The notes beneath the pieces are model-generated. The model was not told the origin of the DNA. It ran no database searches and saw only the letters and a list, made by a program, of their open reading frames with translations. This document shows, one piece after another, positions 23,904-31,828 of a DNA stretch of 38,999 nucleotides; within the stretch, counting starts at the first letter, position 1; every line of letters starts with the position of its first letter. Position numbers and translations under genes: made by a program. The DNA is taken from the NCBI GenBank assembly GCA_028823145.1, contig JAPKCA010000010.1:1-38999 (forward strand). The letters run 5' to 3'. Origin of the DNA: Flavobacteriales bacterium (GTDB taxonomy: Bacteria > Bacteroidota > Bacteroidia > Flavobacteriales_D > Sanyastnellaceae).

Positions 23904-25139
23904 ATGGAACCGACCCCTACCAACCGCCTGAAGAAGATCGTAATTCTGACCAGCATCATGCTCGGTCTACCGCTAACGGGATTGTTGCTCCTTGGTGTAT
24001 TCGGAGAGCACCATTTCAACACACTTCCATACTTCAGCACCGAAGGTCCTATCGAAGCCTGGTCAATCGATGCCCGAAAAGTCCATGATTTCGAATTGAC
24101 GAATCACGAAGGGGTCCCCTTCTCTTCTTCCGCGCTAGATGGCAAGGTTTGGCTCGCCTCTTTTTATGGGACCAATGCACCCCATGTCGCACAAATGACC
24201 AAGCAGTTATTGTGGCCCAATTTCAGGTACCGGGATGAGAGTGACATTGCAACCGTCTGTTTTACGCTTGACGCAACGCATGACCAGCCCGACGTATTGA
24301 AAACATACGTAGACCAAAACACGCGCTACAACGGTTCCGCAGGAAAATGGCAATTCCTCACTGGCAACCAATCAGAAATTGACGCCCTGATCGCCGAATC
24401 GTTCATGATTCAAAGAGATTCTGCTGACCTCAATAACGTGGCTACGCTTTGGTTGGTTGACGCCAAGGGGTATTTACGCGGCGTATACCATGCGGCATCC
24501 GAAGATGGCATCAAGGACGCCGTTGAAGATATTGCATTGCTTCAAAAGGAAATGGACGAGGCATCTTACCACCAGAAAAAGGCACGGCAAAAAGCAGAGA
24601 AGCTTCCGGCCCTTCCAGTCTTGGGCACACCAGAACATGTCGTGCCGCCTTTCGCCCTTCTTCAGATGGACAGCACCGAATTTTCTCATCGGAATGTGAG
24701 AGGACGACTGCGCATTGTGGATTTCTTCTTTACCCGCTGCCCTTCGATCTGCCCTATCATGAGTAGCCAGATGGCTCGTCTTCAATTCGCATTACGTCAA
24801 CGGGATATGGAACACGATGTGCTCTTGTTGAGCCATTCGGTCGATCCGACCTATGACACCCCGAGCAAACTGACTGCGTACGGTCAACGACTTGGTGTCG
24901 ACACGACGCAGTGGCAGCTTTTGACAGGAGACCAGGAGGTCATATACGATCTTGCACGGAACGGGTATTTCATGACCGCTTTGGAAAGCGATACCGCTGC
25001 CGGAGGCTTTTTTCATAGCGATGTGTTCGCGTTGGTCGATCGTCAGGGTCAGATCCGTGGCTACTATGATGGCACTTCCACTGAATCTGTCGATCAGCTG
25101 CTCAACGACACCGAAACTTTGTGGCTCTTAAATCAATGA
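23904..25139 (+). CDS. Double-domain SCO protein: metal-dead first domain fused to an intact SCO domain
   Basis: The 411-residue protein has an N-terminal anchor helix (12-33) and two SCO/thioredoxin-like domains. The second (about 245-405) is a normal SCO: Cys279 and Cys283 in TRCPSICPIM and His371 in GGFFHSDVF form the copper site used to mature the CuA centre. The first (about 58-212) has the same strand order, including WQFLTG (149-154, matching WQLLTG at 337-342) and LVDAKGYLRG (matching LVDRQGQIRG). Its three ligands are replaced by Ala92, Ala96 and Asn178. Residues 213-235 form a charged helical linker. SCO normally has about 200-220 residues. The first domain may be structural or partner-binding. 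The stop overlaps the DUF420 start (ATGA). Confidence 0.85.
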   Translation: MEPTPTNRLKKIVILTSIMLGLPLTGLLLLGVFGEHHFNTLPYFSTEGPIEAWSIDARKVHDFELTNHEGVPFSSSALDGKVWLASFYGTNAPHVAQMTKQLLWPNFRYRDESDIATVCFTLDATHDQPDVLKTYVDQNTRYNGSAGKWQFLTGNQSEIDALIAESFMIQRDSADLNNVATLWLVDAKGYLRGVYHAASEDGIKDAVEDIALLQKEMDEASYHQKKARQKAEKLPALPVLGTPEHVVPPFALLQMDSTEFSHRNVRGRLRIVDFFFTRCPSICPIMSSQMARLQFALRQRDMEHDVLLLSHSVDPTYDTPSKLTAYGQRLGVDTTQWQLLTGDQEVIYDLARNGYFMTALESDTAAGGFFHSDVFALVDRQGQIRGYYDGTSTESVDQLLNDTETLWLLNQ

Positions 25140-25684
25140 TTATGCTTAAAAACGAACGCGCCGTCAAACGATTCATTTGGATTGTCGCCGTGGCCATTCC
25201 AGCCGCAGTTGCCATCTTGTTCTTCATTCCACCTGCAGAAAACTTAACGAAAGAGACTCAGGAGGCGCTGTACTTTTTGCCACAATTGAACGCCTGGTTC
25301 AATGGAACGGCTTTCTGTTGTCTCATCGCCGCTCTCGTGGCCATCAAACAGAAGAACATTGCCGTGCACCGCGCATTGACCACCACAGCTTTGGTGCTCA
25401 GTGTGCTTTTCTTGCTCAGTTATGTGACGTTTCACCTCACAACGGCTTCTACTCATTACGGCGGCGAAGGATGGATGAGAACCGCCTACTTCATCATCCT
25501 CATTTCACACATTGTGCTGTCGACGGTCATCATTCCACTGGTTTTGTTCACCTATGCCCGCGGTTTGGGAATGCAAGTGGAGCGGCATCGTAAAATTGCT
25601 CGCTATACTTGGCCGATTTGGGTGTACGTGACCGCCACGGGTGTCATTGTTTATTGGATGATCTCCCCTTTTTATCCCGTTTGA
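25136..25684 (+). CDS. DUF420 membrane protein (CtaM-like oxidase assembly factor)
   Basis: The ATG at 25136 overlaps the SCO stop (ATGA) and gives 182 residues; the next codon but one is also ATG (25142). Five hydrophobic helices are visible, with conserved histidines in VHRAL, YVTFH, ISHIVLS and RHRKIARYTWPIW. DUF420 proteins next to cox genes include CtaM of Staphylococcus aureus, needed for maturation of an aa3-type oxidase, so a role in heme or copper handling is likely. Its stop overlaps the next start by one base. Confidence 0.87.
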   Translation: MIMLKNERAVKRFIWIVAVAIPAAVAILFFIPPAENLTKETQEALYFLPQLNAWFNGTAFCCLIAALVAIKQKNIAVHRALTTTALVLSVLFLLSYVTFHLTTASTHYGGEGWMRTAYFIILISHIVLSTVIIPLVLFTYARGLGMQVERHRKIARYTWPIWVYVTATGVIVYWMISPFYPV

Positions 25685-25926
25685 TGTCAAATCGTGCTCT
25701 CCACTTGATTTTTGCAATGGGCCTCCTCTTTATGATGTTGCCCGATTCATTGGAAGCACAATGTGTAATGTGCAAAGCCGTTGCGGAAGACAGCGCCGCT
25801 GATGGCGGCCTAGGAGCTGGACTCAATCGGGGCATTCTCTACCTGATGGCCGTGCCTTACATTTTGTTATCCGCTTTATTTTTCGTAATTTATAAATGGC
25901 GGAAGGAATCTTCTGCCACATCTTAA
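25684..25926 (+). CDS. Small CxxC membrane protein of the oxidase operon
   Basis: The start overlaps the DUF420 stop (TGATG). The 80-residue protein has a signal peptide ending near EAQ (26), then at once a CVMC motif (Cys27, Cys30), a short polar region and one membrane helix (50-70: GILYLMAVPYILLSALFFVIY) with a basic end. I recognise similar QCxMC small proteins after DUF420 in other Bacteroidota oxidase loci, but know of no assigned function. The CxxC on the periplasmic face suggests copper or disulfide chemistry for oxidase assembly. That is inference from context. Confidence 0.8.
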   Translation: MSNRALHLIFAMGLLFMMLPDSLEAQCVMCKAVAEDSAADGGLGAGLNRGILYLMAVPYILLSALFFVIYKWRKESSATS

Positions 25927-25931
25927 TTACG
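25924..25931 (+). promoter_or_regulatory. Candidate leaderless-type -7 element of the OmpA-like gene
   Basis: TAATTACG (one mismatch to TAnnTTYG) overlaps the TAA stop of the preceding gene and ends four bases before the ATG at 25936. Confidence 0.35.
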
Positions 25932-25935
25932 TTAT

Positions 25936-26676
25936 ATGCTCTGGACTCACCATTCCTCATTTCTAAGCAAATCCGCGATTTTCTTATTTGTGATGTCCAC
26001 TGGGGGGTTGGCCAACATCGCACTTGGACAATTTACCGTTGAGCGGAGTCCTTGGCTCGATAGTGAAGCGGTAACTGACGAACCCATTGAACAGGTTTGG
26101 AGCGTTCGCGATGGAGGCAATGGCCTGCCGTTGGATGTAATCTTCCGGGTGGAAGGCATCAATCCAAGAAAAACGGTTCATTTGAACATTCACGAAGACA
26201 CCGTATTGCAATTGCAGCCCTATCGGAGGTACACCCGAATTTGCGTCGAACCTCAATTCATGATGCATACCGACCGGATTTGGGCAGATCCTGAAATCGC
26301 GGCAGATACCGTGCGTTTGTTGCCTTTAAAAATTGGACTAGAATTGGACTTGGAGCCCATCGAATTCACGCCAGGCGCTAGCACCTTGTACCACACTTCC
26401 ATCCCCACATTGGAGGCTTTGTTTGAATTCATTCAAGTCAACCCGACACTGGGCCTTGCTTTGATTGGCCATGAGCAATCTTCCAGCGATAACACCGAAT
26501 TCGAAAGCCGTGAACGAGCCCGTGCTGTTTGGGAATATCTTGTAACCCAGGGCATTGATCCGAGGCGCATACAAGTGGAGGGACGGGGCAGCGACCAGCT
26601 TCGTTTTCCACACCCAAAAACGGTGGAACAAGCCGAGGCAAATCGCAGAATAACCATTCGCGTAATAGACTACTAG
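25936..26676 (+). CDS. OmpA-family (peptidoglycan-associated) envelope protein
   Basis: The 246-residue protein has a signal peptide (about 12-31, cleavage near ALGQ) and a unique middle region (32-135) without recognised domains. The C-terminal OmpA domain is about 138-246, where ERARAVWEYLVTQGIDPRRIQVEGRGSDQ and the EANRRITIRV end are diagnostic for binding diaminopimelate in peptidoglycan. No barrel precedes it, so it is a soluble or peripherally attached envelope protein. It begins nine bases after the CxxC gene but appears to have its own promoter. Confidence 0.9.
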   Translation: MLWTHHSSFLSKSAIFLFVMSTGGLANIALGQFTVERSPWLDSEAVTDEPIEQVWSVRDGGNGLPLDVIFRVEGINPRKTVHLNIHEDTVLQLQPYRRYTRICVEPQFMMHTDRIWADPEIAADTVRLLPLKIGLELDLEPIEFTPGASTLYHTSIPTLEALFEFIQVNPTLGLALIGHEQSSSDNTEFESRERARAVWEYLVTQGIDPRRIQVEGRGSDQLRFPHPKTVEQAEANRRITIRVIDY

Positions 26677-26704
26677 CCAGCGCCAAAAAAACTATGTGTT
26701 GCAG

Positions 26705-26712
26705 TAGCTTTG
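26705..26712 (+). promoter_or_regulatory. Leaderless-type -7 element of the TolC gene
   Basis: TAGCTTTG (exact TAnnTTTG) lies four bases before the ATG at 26717. If it is active, the in-frame ATG at 26756 is not needed as a start, although it would also leave a good signal peptide. Confidence 0.55.
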
Positions 26713-26716
26713 CTCC

Positions 26717-28201
26717 ATGCAATCATTGGTATCTATTTTTCGTGCACCCCCCCGGATGTGGACCCTTCGGATCACGTTCTTGGTCATGATCTTTTCCCTC
26801 GGGAATGGTTTTTCCATTGCTCAAACAGGTTGGACCTTACAGCGATGCTTAGACCACGCCTTTGAACACAACCTGCAGATCAAACTCGCGGAGCTGGGAG
26901 AAGTCAGTGCATCCATCGGCACACAATCCGCCAAAGGCGCATTCCTGCCCAACCTTAACGGCAACGCATCACACGGATACAACTTTGGACGGACCATTGA
27001 TCCGTTCACCAATCAATTCGTGGAATCCTCTCGAATCCAGTCCAATAGTTTTAGTGTCTCCACTGGGCTCACCCTTTTTAACGGATTTCAAAACCATCTG
27101 AATTTGCGTCGAGCCGTTTTGGCTCAACGAAGTGCAGAAGCCAACCGAGGCATTGCCGAAAACAATGTGGTGTTGACCATCGCAGGTGCCTACCTCAATG
27201 TGCTTTTCCAGGAAGAATTCATCCGTGTTGCCGAAATCAACCTAGAAGCCACTGGCCGCCAAGTTAATCGCGTGACAAGTTTGGTTCAAGCGGGAGCTGC
27301 CGCTGAAGCCGATTTGTATGACGTGCAGGCACAATTTGCCTCCGACGAAGCGACTTTAGTTGGGACAACCAACGCACTGGGATTGGCCAAATTAAATTTG
27401 GTTCAACTCCTCCAACTTCCAGCCTCCGAAATGGATTCATTCGAAGTTATGCGGCCTTCCGATGAGGATTTGGAACGCAATAACTTGCCTCCCTCGCCAG
27501 ATGCGGCGGTATCGCATGCTTTGTCCTCTTTTCCAGAAATACTGCAAGCCACTTACACCGTGGAAGACTCGGAAATAGCCCTAAAATTGGCCCGTGCGAG
27601 TAGCATGCCTCGGGTCTACGCGAGTTTCAATCTCGGAACAGGTTATTCTGGGGCTTCGCGCATGGTCGATGGTCCACCAACGACAGAAGAATTATTGATT
27701 GGAACATTGCAAGTCAATGACTCCTTGGCCTACGATTTGATTGCACAGCAAGATGTATACAATTTCATCACCACACCATTCAACGACCAGCTCGACAAGA
27801 ATTTCAATCAGAGTCTATTCTTCTCAATGAGCATCCCCATCTTCAACAACTTCAGTGTGAAGTCCGCTCGAGAACAAGCCCAAGTCAATGTGTTGCGTTC
27901 CGAGTATCAACTGGAACAAACCAGGCAAATTCTAACCGCCAGTATCGAATCCGCATGGGCTGATTCGCGAGCCGCGAGCCAAAACAGCGTCGCTCAGGAA
28001 ACAGCATTGATTGCTGCAGATCGAGCTTTTTTGAATTCAGAGAAACGATTTGAAGCGGGCGCTACCACGGCGGTTGACTACGCCGATGCGCGCAGCCTTC
28101 TAGACAATGCACGGGTCAATGCGCTCCGAGCCAAATACGATTTAGCATTTAAGAGTCGTATCCTCGAATTTTACATGGGCCGAGCCATCACCTTCCGCTA
28201 A
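26717..28201 (+). CDS. TolC-family outer-membrane efflux protein
   Basis: The 494-residue protein has a signal peptide (cleavage near SIAQ, residue 36) and two repeats of long helices with short barrel strands. TolC-family marks include WTLQRCLDHAFEHNLQIK at the start of the mature protein, LTLFNGFQNHLNLRRA and SIPIFNNFSVKSAREQAQV. The C-terminal helix carries EKRFEAGATTAVDYADAR. It forms the trimeric exit duct of a tripartite pump or type I secretion system. The MacA-like adaptor gene follows after nine bases. Confidence 0.93.
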   Translation: MQSLVSIFRAPPRMWTLRITFLVMIFSLGNGFSIAQTGWTLQRCLDHAFEHNLQIKLAELGEVSASIGTQSAKGAFLPNLNGNASHGYNFGRTIDPFTNQFVESSRIQSNSFSVSTGLTLFNGFQNHLNLRRAVLAQRSAEANRGIAENNVVLTIAGAYLNVLFQEEFIRVAEINLEATGRQVNRVTSLVQAGAAAEADLYDVQAQFASDEATLVGTTNALGLAKLNLVQLLQLPASEMDSFEVMRPSDEDLERNNLPPSPDAAVSHALSSFPEILQATYTVEDSEIALKLARASSMPRVYASFNLGTGYSGASRMVDGPPTTEELLIGTLQVNDSLAYDLIAQQDVYNFITTPFNDQLDKNFNQSLFFSMSIPIFNNFSVKSAREQAQVNVLRSEYQLEQTRQILTASIESAWADSRAASQNSVAQETALIAADRAFLNSEKRFEAGATTAVDYADARSLLDNARVNALRAKYDLAFKSRILEFYMGRAITFR

Positions 28202-28210
28202 ATCTTTCCC

Positions 28211-29500
28211 ATGAAAATCACCAAAAAATTCTGGGTTGTTTTCGGTATCGTGCTGATCATCATGCTAGCCTTGGCCAAATGGTTTGGAGGAGAGGAATCG
28301 GTCGCGCAAGTTGAAACCGACCAAGCTCAATTTCGAGATGTCGTCGAGCGCGTTTCAGCTTCCGGTAAAATTCAACCAGAAGTTGAAGTGAACATCACCG
28401 CACAAGTCAGCGGGCAGATTACCGCTCTCCCCGTGAAGGAAGGCGACGCGGTGGATAACGGCGATTTACTCGTTCAAATCAATCCCGATTTATACATCGC
28501 CGCATTGAATCGAGCTGAGGCAGCCTCCAATTCAGCACGCTCGAATCTGGCTTCAGCAAGAGCACAAGAAGCACAAGCTGATGCGCAGTTTTTCGCGACG
28601 AGCAAGAGCTGGAAACGGACGCAATTGCTCTTCCAAGACCGGGTCATATCCCAAGCCGATTACGATACTGCTGAAGCAAATTATCGCACTGCTGACGCCA
28701 CGAAAACATCCGCCATCGAATCCATCCGAAGTGCTGAATTCGCTATCTCCAGCGCTGAAGCATCTGTTCAGGAAGCCCGGGACAATCTCTCGCGCACCAC
28801 CCTTACAGCTCCTCAATCGGGAACGGTGACGGCTCTCATGAAAGAGGTTGGGGAAAGTGTTCAGGGAAATGGATTCACGGCTGGTGAGGTGGTCATGAAA
28901 GTGTCAGACCTCTCCACCATGGAAGTCAACGTTGAAGTCAACGAAAGCGACATCGTCCGAGTCAGTATTGGGGACCAAGCGGAAGTCGAAGTGGATGCCT
29001 ATTTGGATGACGTATTCCTTGGGGTCGTGACGGAGATTGGAAACACAGCTTTGAATGCTGGACTGAATGGATTTTCCATGGACCAAGTCACGAATTTTTC
29101 CGTCAAAGTCCGATTGCTTCAACCCAGCTATGCGCATTTGCTCGAGGAAGATTCCACCATGATTTCGCCATTCCGTCCCGGCATGAGCGCCAAAGTGGAC
29201 ATTCTGACCCGCGAAATGAAGCAGGTTTTATCTATCCCCATTCAATCCGTTACCACACGCGAGAGCGATGAGGAAGGGGGCGAAAGCGAATTGGGGGTAT
29301 TTGTGATGGAAGAGGGCCATGCCATCTGGAATCAGGTGGAAACGGACATCCAAGACAACCGATACATCGCCGTGACCATGGGGCTCGATTCCAGCGCGCA
29401 AGTGATCACGGGACCTTATGAGAAGGTTTCTCGGACTCTGGAGAATGGGGATGCGATCGAAGTCGAGCCCGCGTCTGATGATGACATCAAAAGAAAGTGA
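28211..29500 (+). CDS. MacA-like periplasmic adaptor protein (HlyD family)
   Basis: The 429-residue protein has an N-terminal membrane anchor (7-25). The first lipoyl half is at about 58-90 (ITAQVSGQITALPVKEGDAVDNGDLLVQI). An alpha-helical hairpin about 95-190 rich in Ala, Ser and Gln follows, then the second lipoyl half (LTAPQSGTVTALMKEVGESV) and beta-barrel domains. These adaptors join an inner-membrane pump to TolC. The expected MacB-type ABC permease does not follow; tsaB comes next, its ATG overlapping the stop by one base. The pump must be encoded elsewhere. Confidence 0.92.
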   Translation: MKITKKFWVVFGIVLIIMLALAKWFGGEESVAQVETDQAQFRDVVERVSASGKIQPEVEVNITAQVSGQITALPVKEGDAVDNGDLLVQINPDLYIAALNRAEAASNSARSNLASARAQEAQADAQFFATSKSWKRTQLLFQDRVISQADYDTAEANYRTADATKTSAIESIRSAEFAISSAEASVQEARDNLSRTTLTAPQSGTVTALMKEVGESVQGNGFTAGEVVMKVSDLSTMEVNVEVNESDIVRVSIGDQAEVEVDAYLDDVFLGVVTEIGNTALNAGLNGFSMDQVTNFSVKVRLLQPSYAHLLEEDSTMISPFRPGMSAKVDILTREMKQVLSIPIQSVTTRESDEEGGESELGVFVMEEGHAIWNQVETDIQDNRYIAVTMGLDSSAQVITGPYEKVSRTLENGDAIEVEPASDDDIKRK

Positions 29501-30249
29501 TGGGTGTGCTTGTTTTGTCCATAGAAACTGCGACCCTCGCCTGCTCTGTCGCTTTGTTCGAAGACCAGAAAATTCTTGGCCGAATCAGTGAAGTTACTCA
29601 TGCATATATCCATGCCGAACGCCTGCTTCCACTGATCGACCAAATCATAAAGGACCATGGCAAGACCAGGAATCAGCTGACTGCCGTGGCCGTTTCTTCA
29701 GGGCCAGGAAGCTATACCGGATTGCGAATCGGAGTTTCAACCGCAAAAGGCATCTGCCATGCACTGAACATTCCCCTTATCCCCGTTGGATCATTGGAAT
29801 CGCTCGCACATCAGGCCATACGTTCCAAACAAGGGCCGTGGGACGTCATCCTAACGGTTCTCGATGCTCGAAGGGATGAAGTGTTTACTGCGACCTTTAT
29901 TCCCTCATCAGACGGCTCATTTACAAGCGGAGAAGTGCGGGCGTTGGTCTTGGATCAACCCCTGCCAGAATTGTTTCCTAAGGCCTGTGATTTGCAACGA
30001 GTCTGTGTCATTGGGGATGCCGCGGAAAAGACTCAAACGTTGCTCGGAGAGAGAGTCGAGCATTGGACCTTCATTCAATGCTATCCCGATGCCCAGGATG
30101 CTTGGAAGCCCGCTCTATCAGCGATCAAAGACCGTGCATTTGCAGATGTTGCCTATTTCGAGCCACGCTACCTCAAAGAATTCATCGCCGGAAAACCGCG
30201 TGATCCGTTGGGTCTTCGTTCACGCTCTGCTGAAAAAAATCTCCCATGA
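29500..30249 (+). CDS. tsaB: tRNA threonylcarbamoyladenosine biosynthesis protein TsaB
   Basis: The ATG at 29500 gives 249 residues. TsaB is a catalytically inactive ASKHA-fold protein that dimerises with TsaD to make the t6A37 modification of ANN-decoding tRNAs. The N-terminal phosphate-loop strand is LVLSIETATLACSVAL (4-19) and the diagnostic GPGSYTGLRIG lies at 68-78. The length is slightly above E. coli TsaB. It overlaps the adaptor stop by one base and the next gene by four (ATGA), so the unit is translationally linked. Confidence 0.95.
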   Translation: MGVLVLSIETATLACSVALFEDQKILGRISEVTHAYIHAERLLPLIDQIIKDHGKTRNQLTAVAVSSGPGSYTGLRIGVSTAKGICHALNIPLIPVGSLESLAHQAIRSKQGPWDVILTVLDARRDEVFTATFIPSSDGSFTSGEVRALVLDQPLPELFPKACDLQRVCVIGDAAEKTQTLLGERVEHWTFIQCYPDAQDAWKPALSAIKDRAFADVAYFEPRYLKEFIAGKPRDPLGLRSRSAEKNLP

Positions 30250-30683
30250 AAAATCGATGTTTTTCCCGTCAGCTTCTTTGGTTCATTTTGACTCCGTTCG
30301 TTTTGATGCAATCCCGATGTGACGACCCGAGTCAATACATCCCGTATGTCCCGGTTGATTTCGAAATCAATGTGGACCTTCCATCATACATTGATTTGTC
30401 GGTTCCCAGCGGCCACTTGTTGGTCAGCGGTGGTTCCCAAGGCATCATTTTATACCGCTACACCTTGGATCAATTCGTGGCCTTGGACCGCCACGCCACA
30501 GCCGACATCGAAGCGGCTTGCCAAGTGCAAATCGCAGAAGATGGATTGATGCTTTTGGACCCATGCAGCGATGCACAATGGTTGATTATCGATGGGTCAG
30601 TGGTCAGCGGTGACGTCTCCTTGCCATTGCACAGATATGCAACGACCTGGAATCCGCCGATCCTCCGCGTTTACAACCCCTGA
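30246..30683 (+). CDS. Rieske-fold lipoprotein-like protein lacking the iron-sulfur ligands
   Basis: The 145-residue protein has a signal sequence ending at Cys25 (MQSRC-DD), probably a lipobox variant. Its middle and C-terminus follow the Rieske pattern: GHLLVSGGSQGIILYRYTLDQFVALDRHA, then DPCSDAQWLIIDGSVVSGDVSLPLHRYATTW, the place of the CxxHG...G-x-V...P-L-x-x-Y segment. Only isolated cysteines remain and both Cys-x-His pairs are gone, so no [2Fe-2S] cluster is expected. Bacteroidota encode small Rieske-like lipoproteins, and this seems a degenerate member. The stop abuts the stop of the convergent gene in the sequence TGATCA. Confidence 0.6.
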   Translation: MKNRCFSRQLLWFILTPFVLMQSRCDDPSQYIPYVPVDFEINVDLPSYIDLSVPSGHLLVSGGSQGIILYRYTLDQFVALDRHATADIEAACQVQIAEDGLMLLDPCSDAQWLIIDGSVVSGDVSLPLHRYATTWNPPILRVYNP

Positions 30684-31244
30684 TCAGGAACGCTCCATTT
30701 CCCGCATGCGTTCAAACAGTGTGGGAACAAGGACAATCATCAGGGACGGAAGCGGCGATTGCAAAAACGACAAGAATTCATGTACCACACTGTATCCCAC
30801 CCTCTCTGGAACCGCTAGCGCAAACACCAGCATAACAACTCCCGCCAAGAGGTAGATGACGACCAACCACGGCCAGCGCTTGATGTGCCCCGTCGTTTGA
30901 AGAAACAATCCGTCAAGCAAGAAAAAAACCAGGAGAATTCCAGCACTCAAAAGCCATTTCGCCCAGGTCAATTCTCGGATGGTCATGCGATGAAATCCGT
31001 CCCATGTCCCATTCAAAATGTAGTAATGCACCCGTTTGGGCTGATTCAATTCATTCCACCATTCCGCCCTCTTATCCGCATCGACCGCATCCATTTCTGG
31101 ATACATAGACAACGTCTGGGCATAGTGGTTCAAATGCACCTTGGCGAATTTTTGGTAAAAGCCAAACACCAACATCGCCAACAAAACCAACATCCAAGTC
31201 GGTCGTTTCCACGGCAGCATCGGTGGAAAGGGCTTCGCTCTCAT
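30684..31244 (-). CDS. Exosortase-associated membrane protein
   Basis: The ATG at 31244 overlaps the exosortase stop (ATGA) and gives 186 residues; the longer open frame is antisense noise within the exosortase gene. It has an N-terminal helix (about 17-33), a soluble part with EWWNELNQPKR (about 60-70), and three more helices (about 90-110, 121-142 and a C-terminal one). In Flavobacteriia a small membrane protein is found next to XrtF exosortases (TIGR04127 type). This one is longer, so it may be a different associated family. Its function is unknown and the name rests on position. Confidence 0.7.
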   Translation of the reverse strand: MRAKPFPPMLPWKRPTWMLVLLAMLVFGFYQKFAKVHLNHYAQTLSMYPEMDAVDADKRAEWWNELNQPKRVHYYILNGTWDGFHRMTIRELTWAKWLLSAGILLVFFLLDGLFLQTTGHIKRWPWLVVIYLLAGVVMLVFALAVPERVGYSVVHEFLSFLQSPLPSLMIVLVPTLFERMREMERS

Positions 31245-31819
31245 GGCGAAGCCTCTTTGACCTTCAATTTCAACCCACTGAAGTGCATCCCCCACAGGTA
31301 CCACAACAAGAAGATGATGCTGTAAACAAACACCGTGAAGGTGTAGTCGTGGTTGAATTCCAAGGCCTCCGGCGCATAAAATTGGATTAGCAGCAAGCAA
31401 ATAATTCGAAACACATTGGCCGCATGCAACACGACAATACCGAGGGGGATATACCAGAGCTTGCGCTTCCATTTTCCGGGGAAGGATGCAATGAAAATGC
31501 CAAAGAGGGCAAACAATACCACGCCGTCGCACGGCGCACCAACCTCAACCCCTGCTGCTCCCATGATTCCAACATGACTCCGGAAATCCCCATCGTACAA
31601 TTCGAAGAAGGCATTCAGTTCATAGCCTACAAATTGAAGAATCGACTCGGATACCACGATGACATAATGCTGGACGTATTCGTCCAATAAGGTGGAAGGC
31701 TTGAGGAATTCCTCGTACGTCAGATGCCAAGCGATGTAGCCGCCAAAACCAAAAGCCAAAAAACGGAAAACGTCCGGCTGAGACCGAACGAATTCACGCA
31801 ATTGGTTGAGTATCTGCAT
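31241..31819 (-). CDS. Exosortase (XrtF-like, Bacteroidota type)
   Basis: The ATG at 31819 gives 192 residues with about six membrane helices. The transpeptidase triad of the exosortase family is present: Cys97 in VGAPCDGVVLF, Arg138 in NVFRIICLL and His157 in NHDYTFTVF. Exosortases cleave PEP-CTERM-like sorting signals at the membrane and attach proteins to the envelope, often together with exopolysaccharide. The size and C-G-V-L-F region resemble XrtF of flavobacteria. It follows ahcY by nine bases and overlaps its membrane partner by four. No substrate with a sorting tail is encoded in the window. Confidence 0.88.
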   Translation of the reverse strand: MQILNQLREFVRSQPDVFRFLAFGFGGYIAWHLTYEEFLKPSTLLDEYVQHYVIVVSESILQFVGYELNAFFELYDGDFRSHVGIMGAAGVEVGAPCDGVVLFALFGIFIASFPGKWKRKLWYIPLGIVVLHAANVFRIICLLLIQFYAPEALEFNHDYTFTVFVYSIIFLLWYLWGMHFSGLKLKVKEASP

Positions 31820-31828
31820 CAATCCGAA

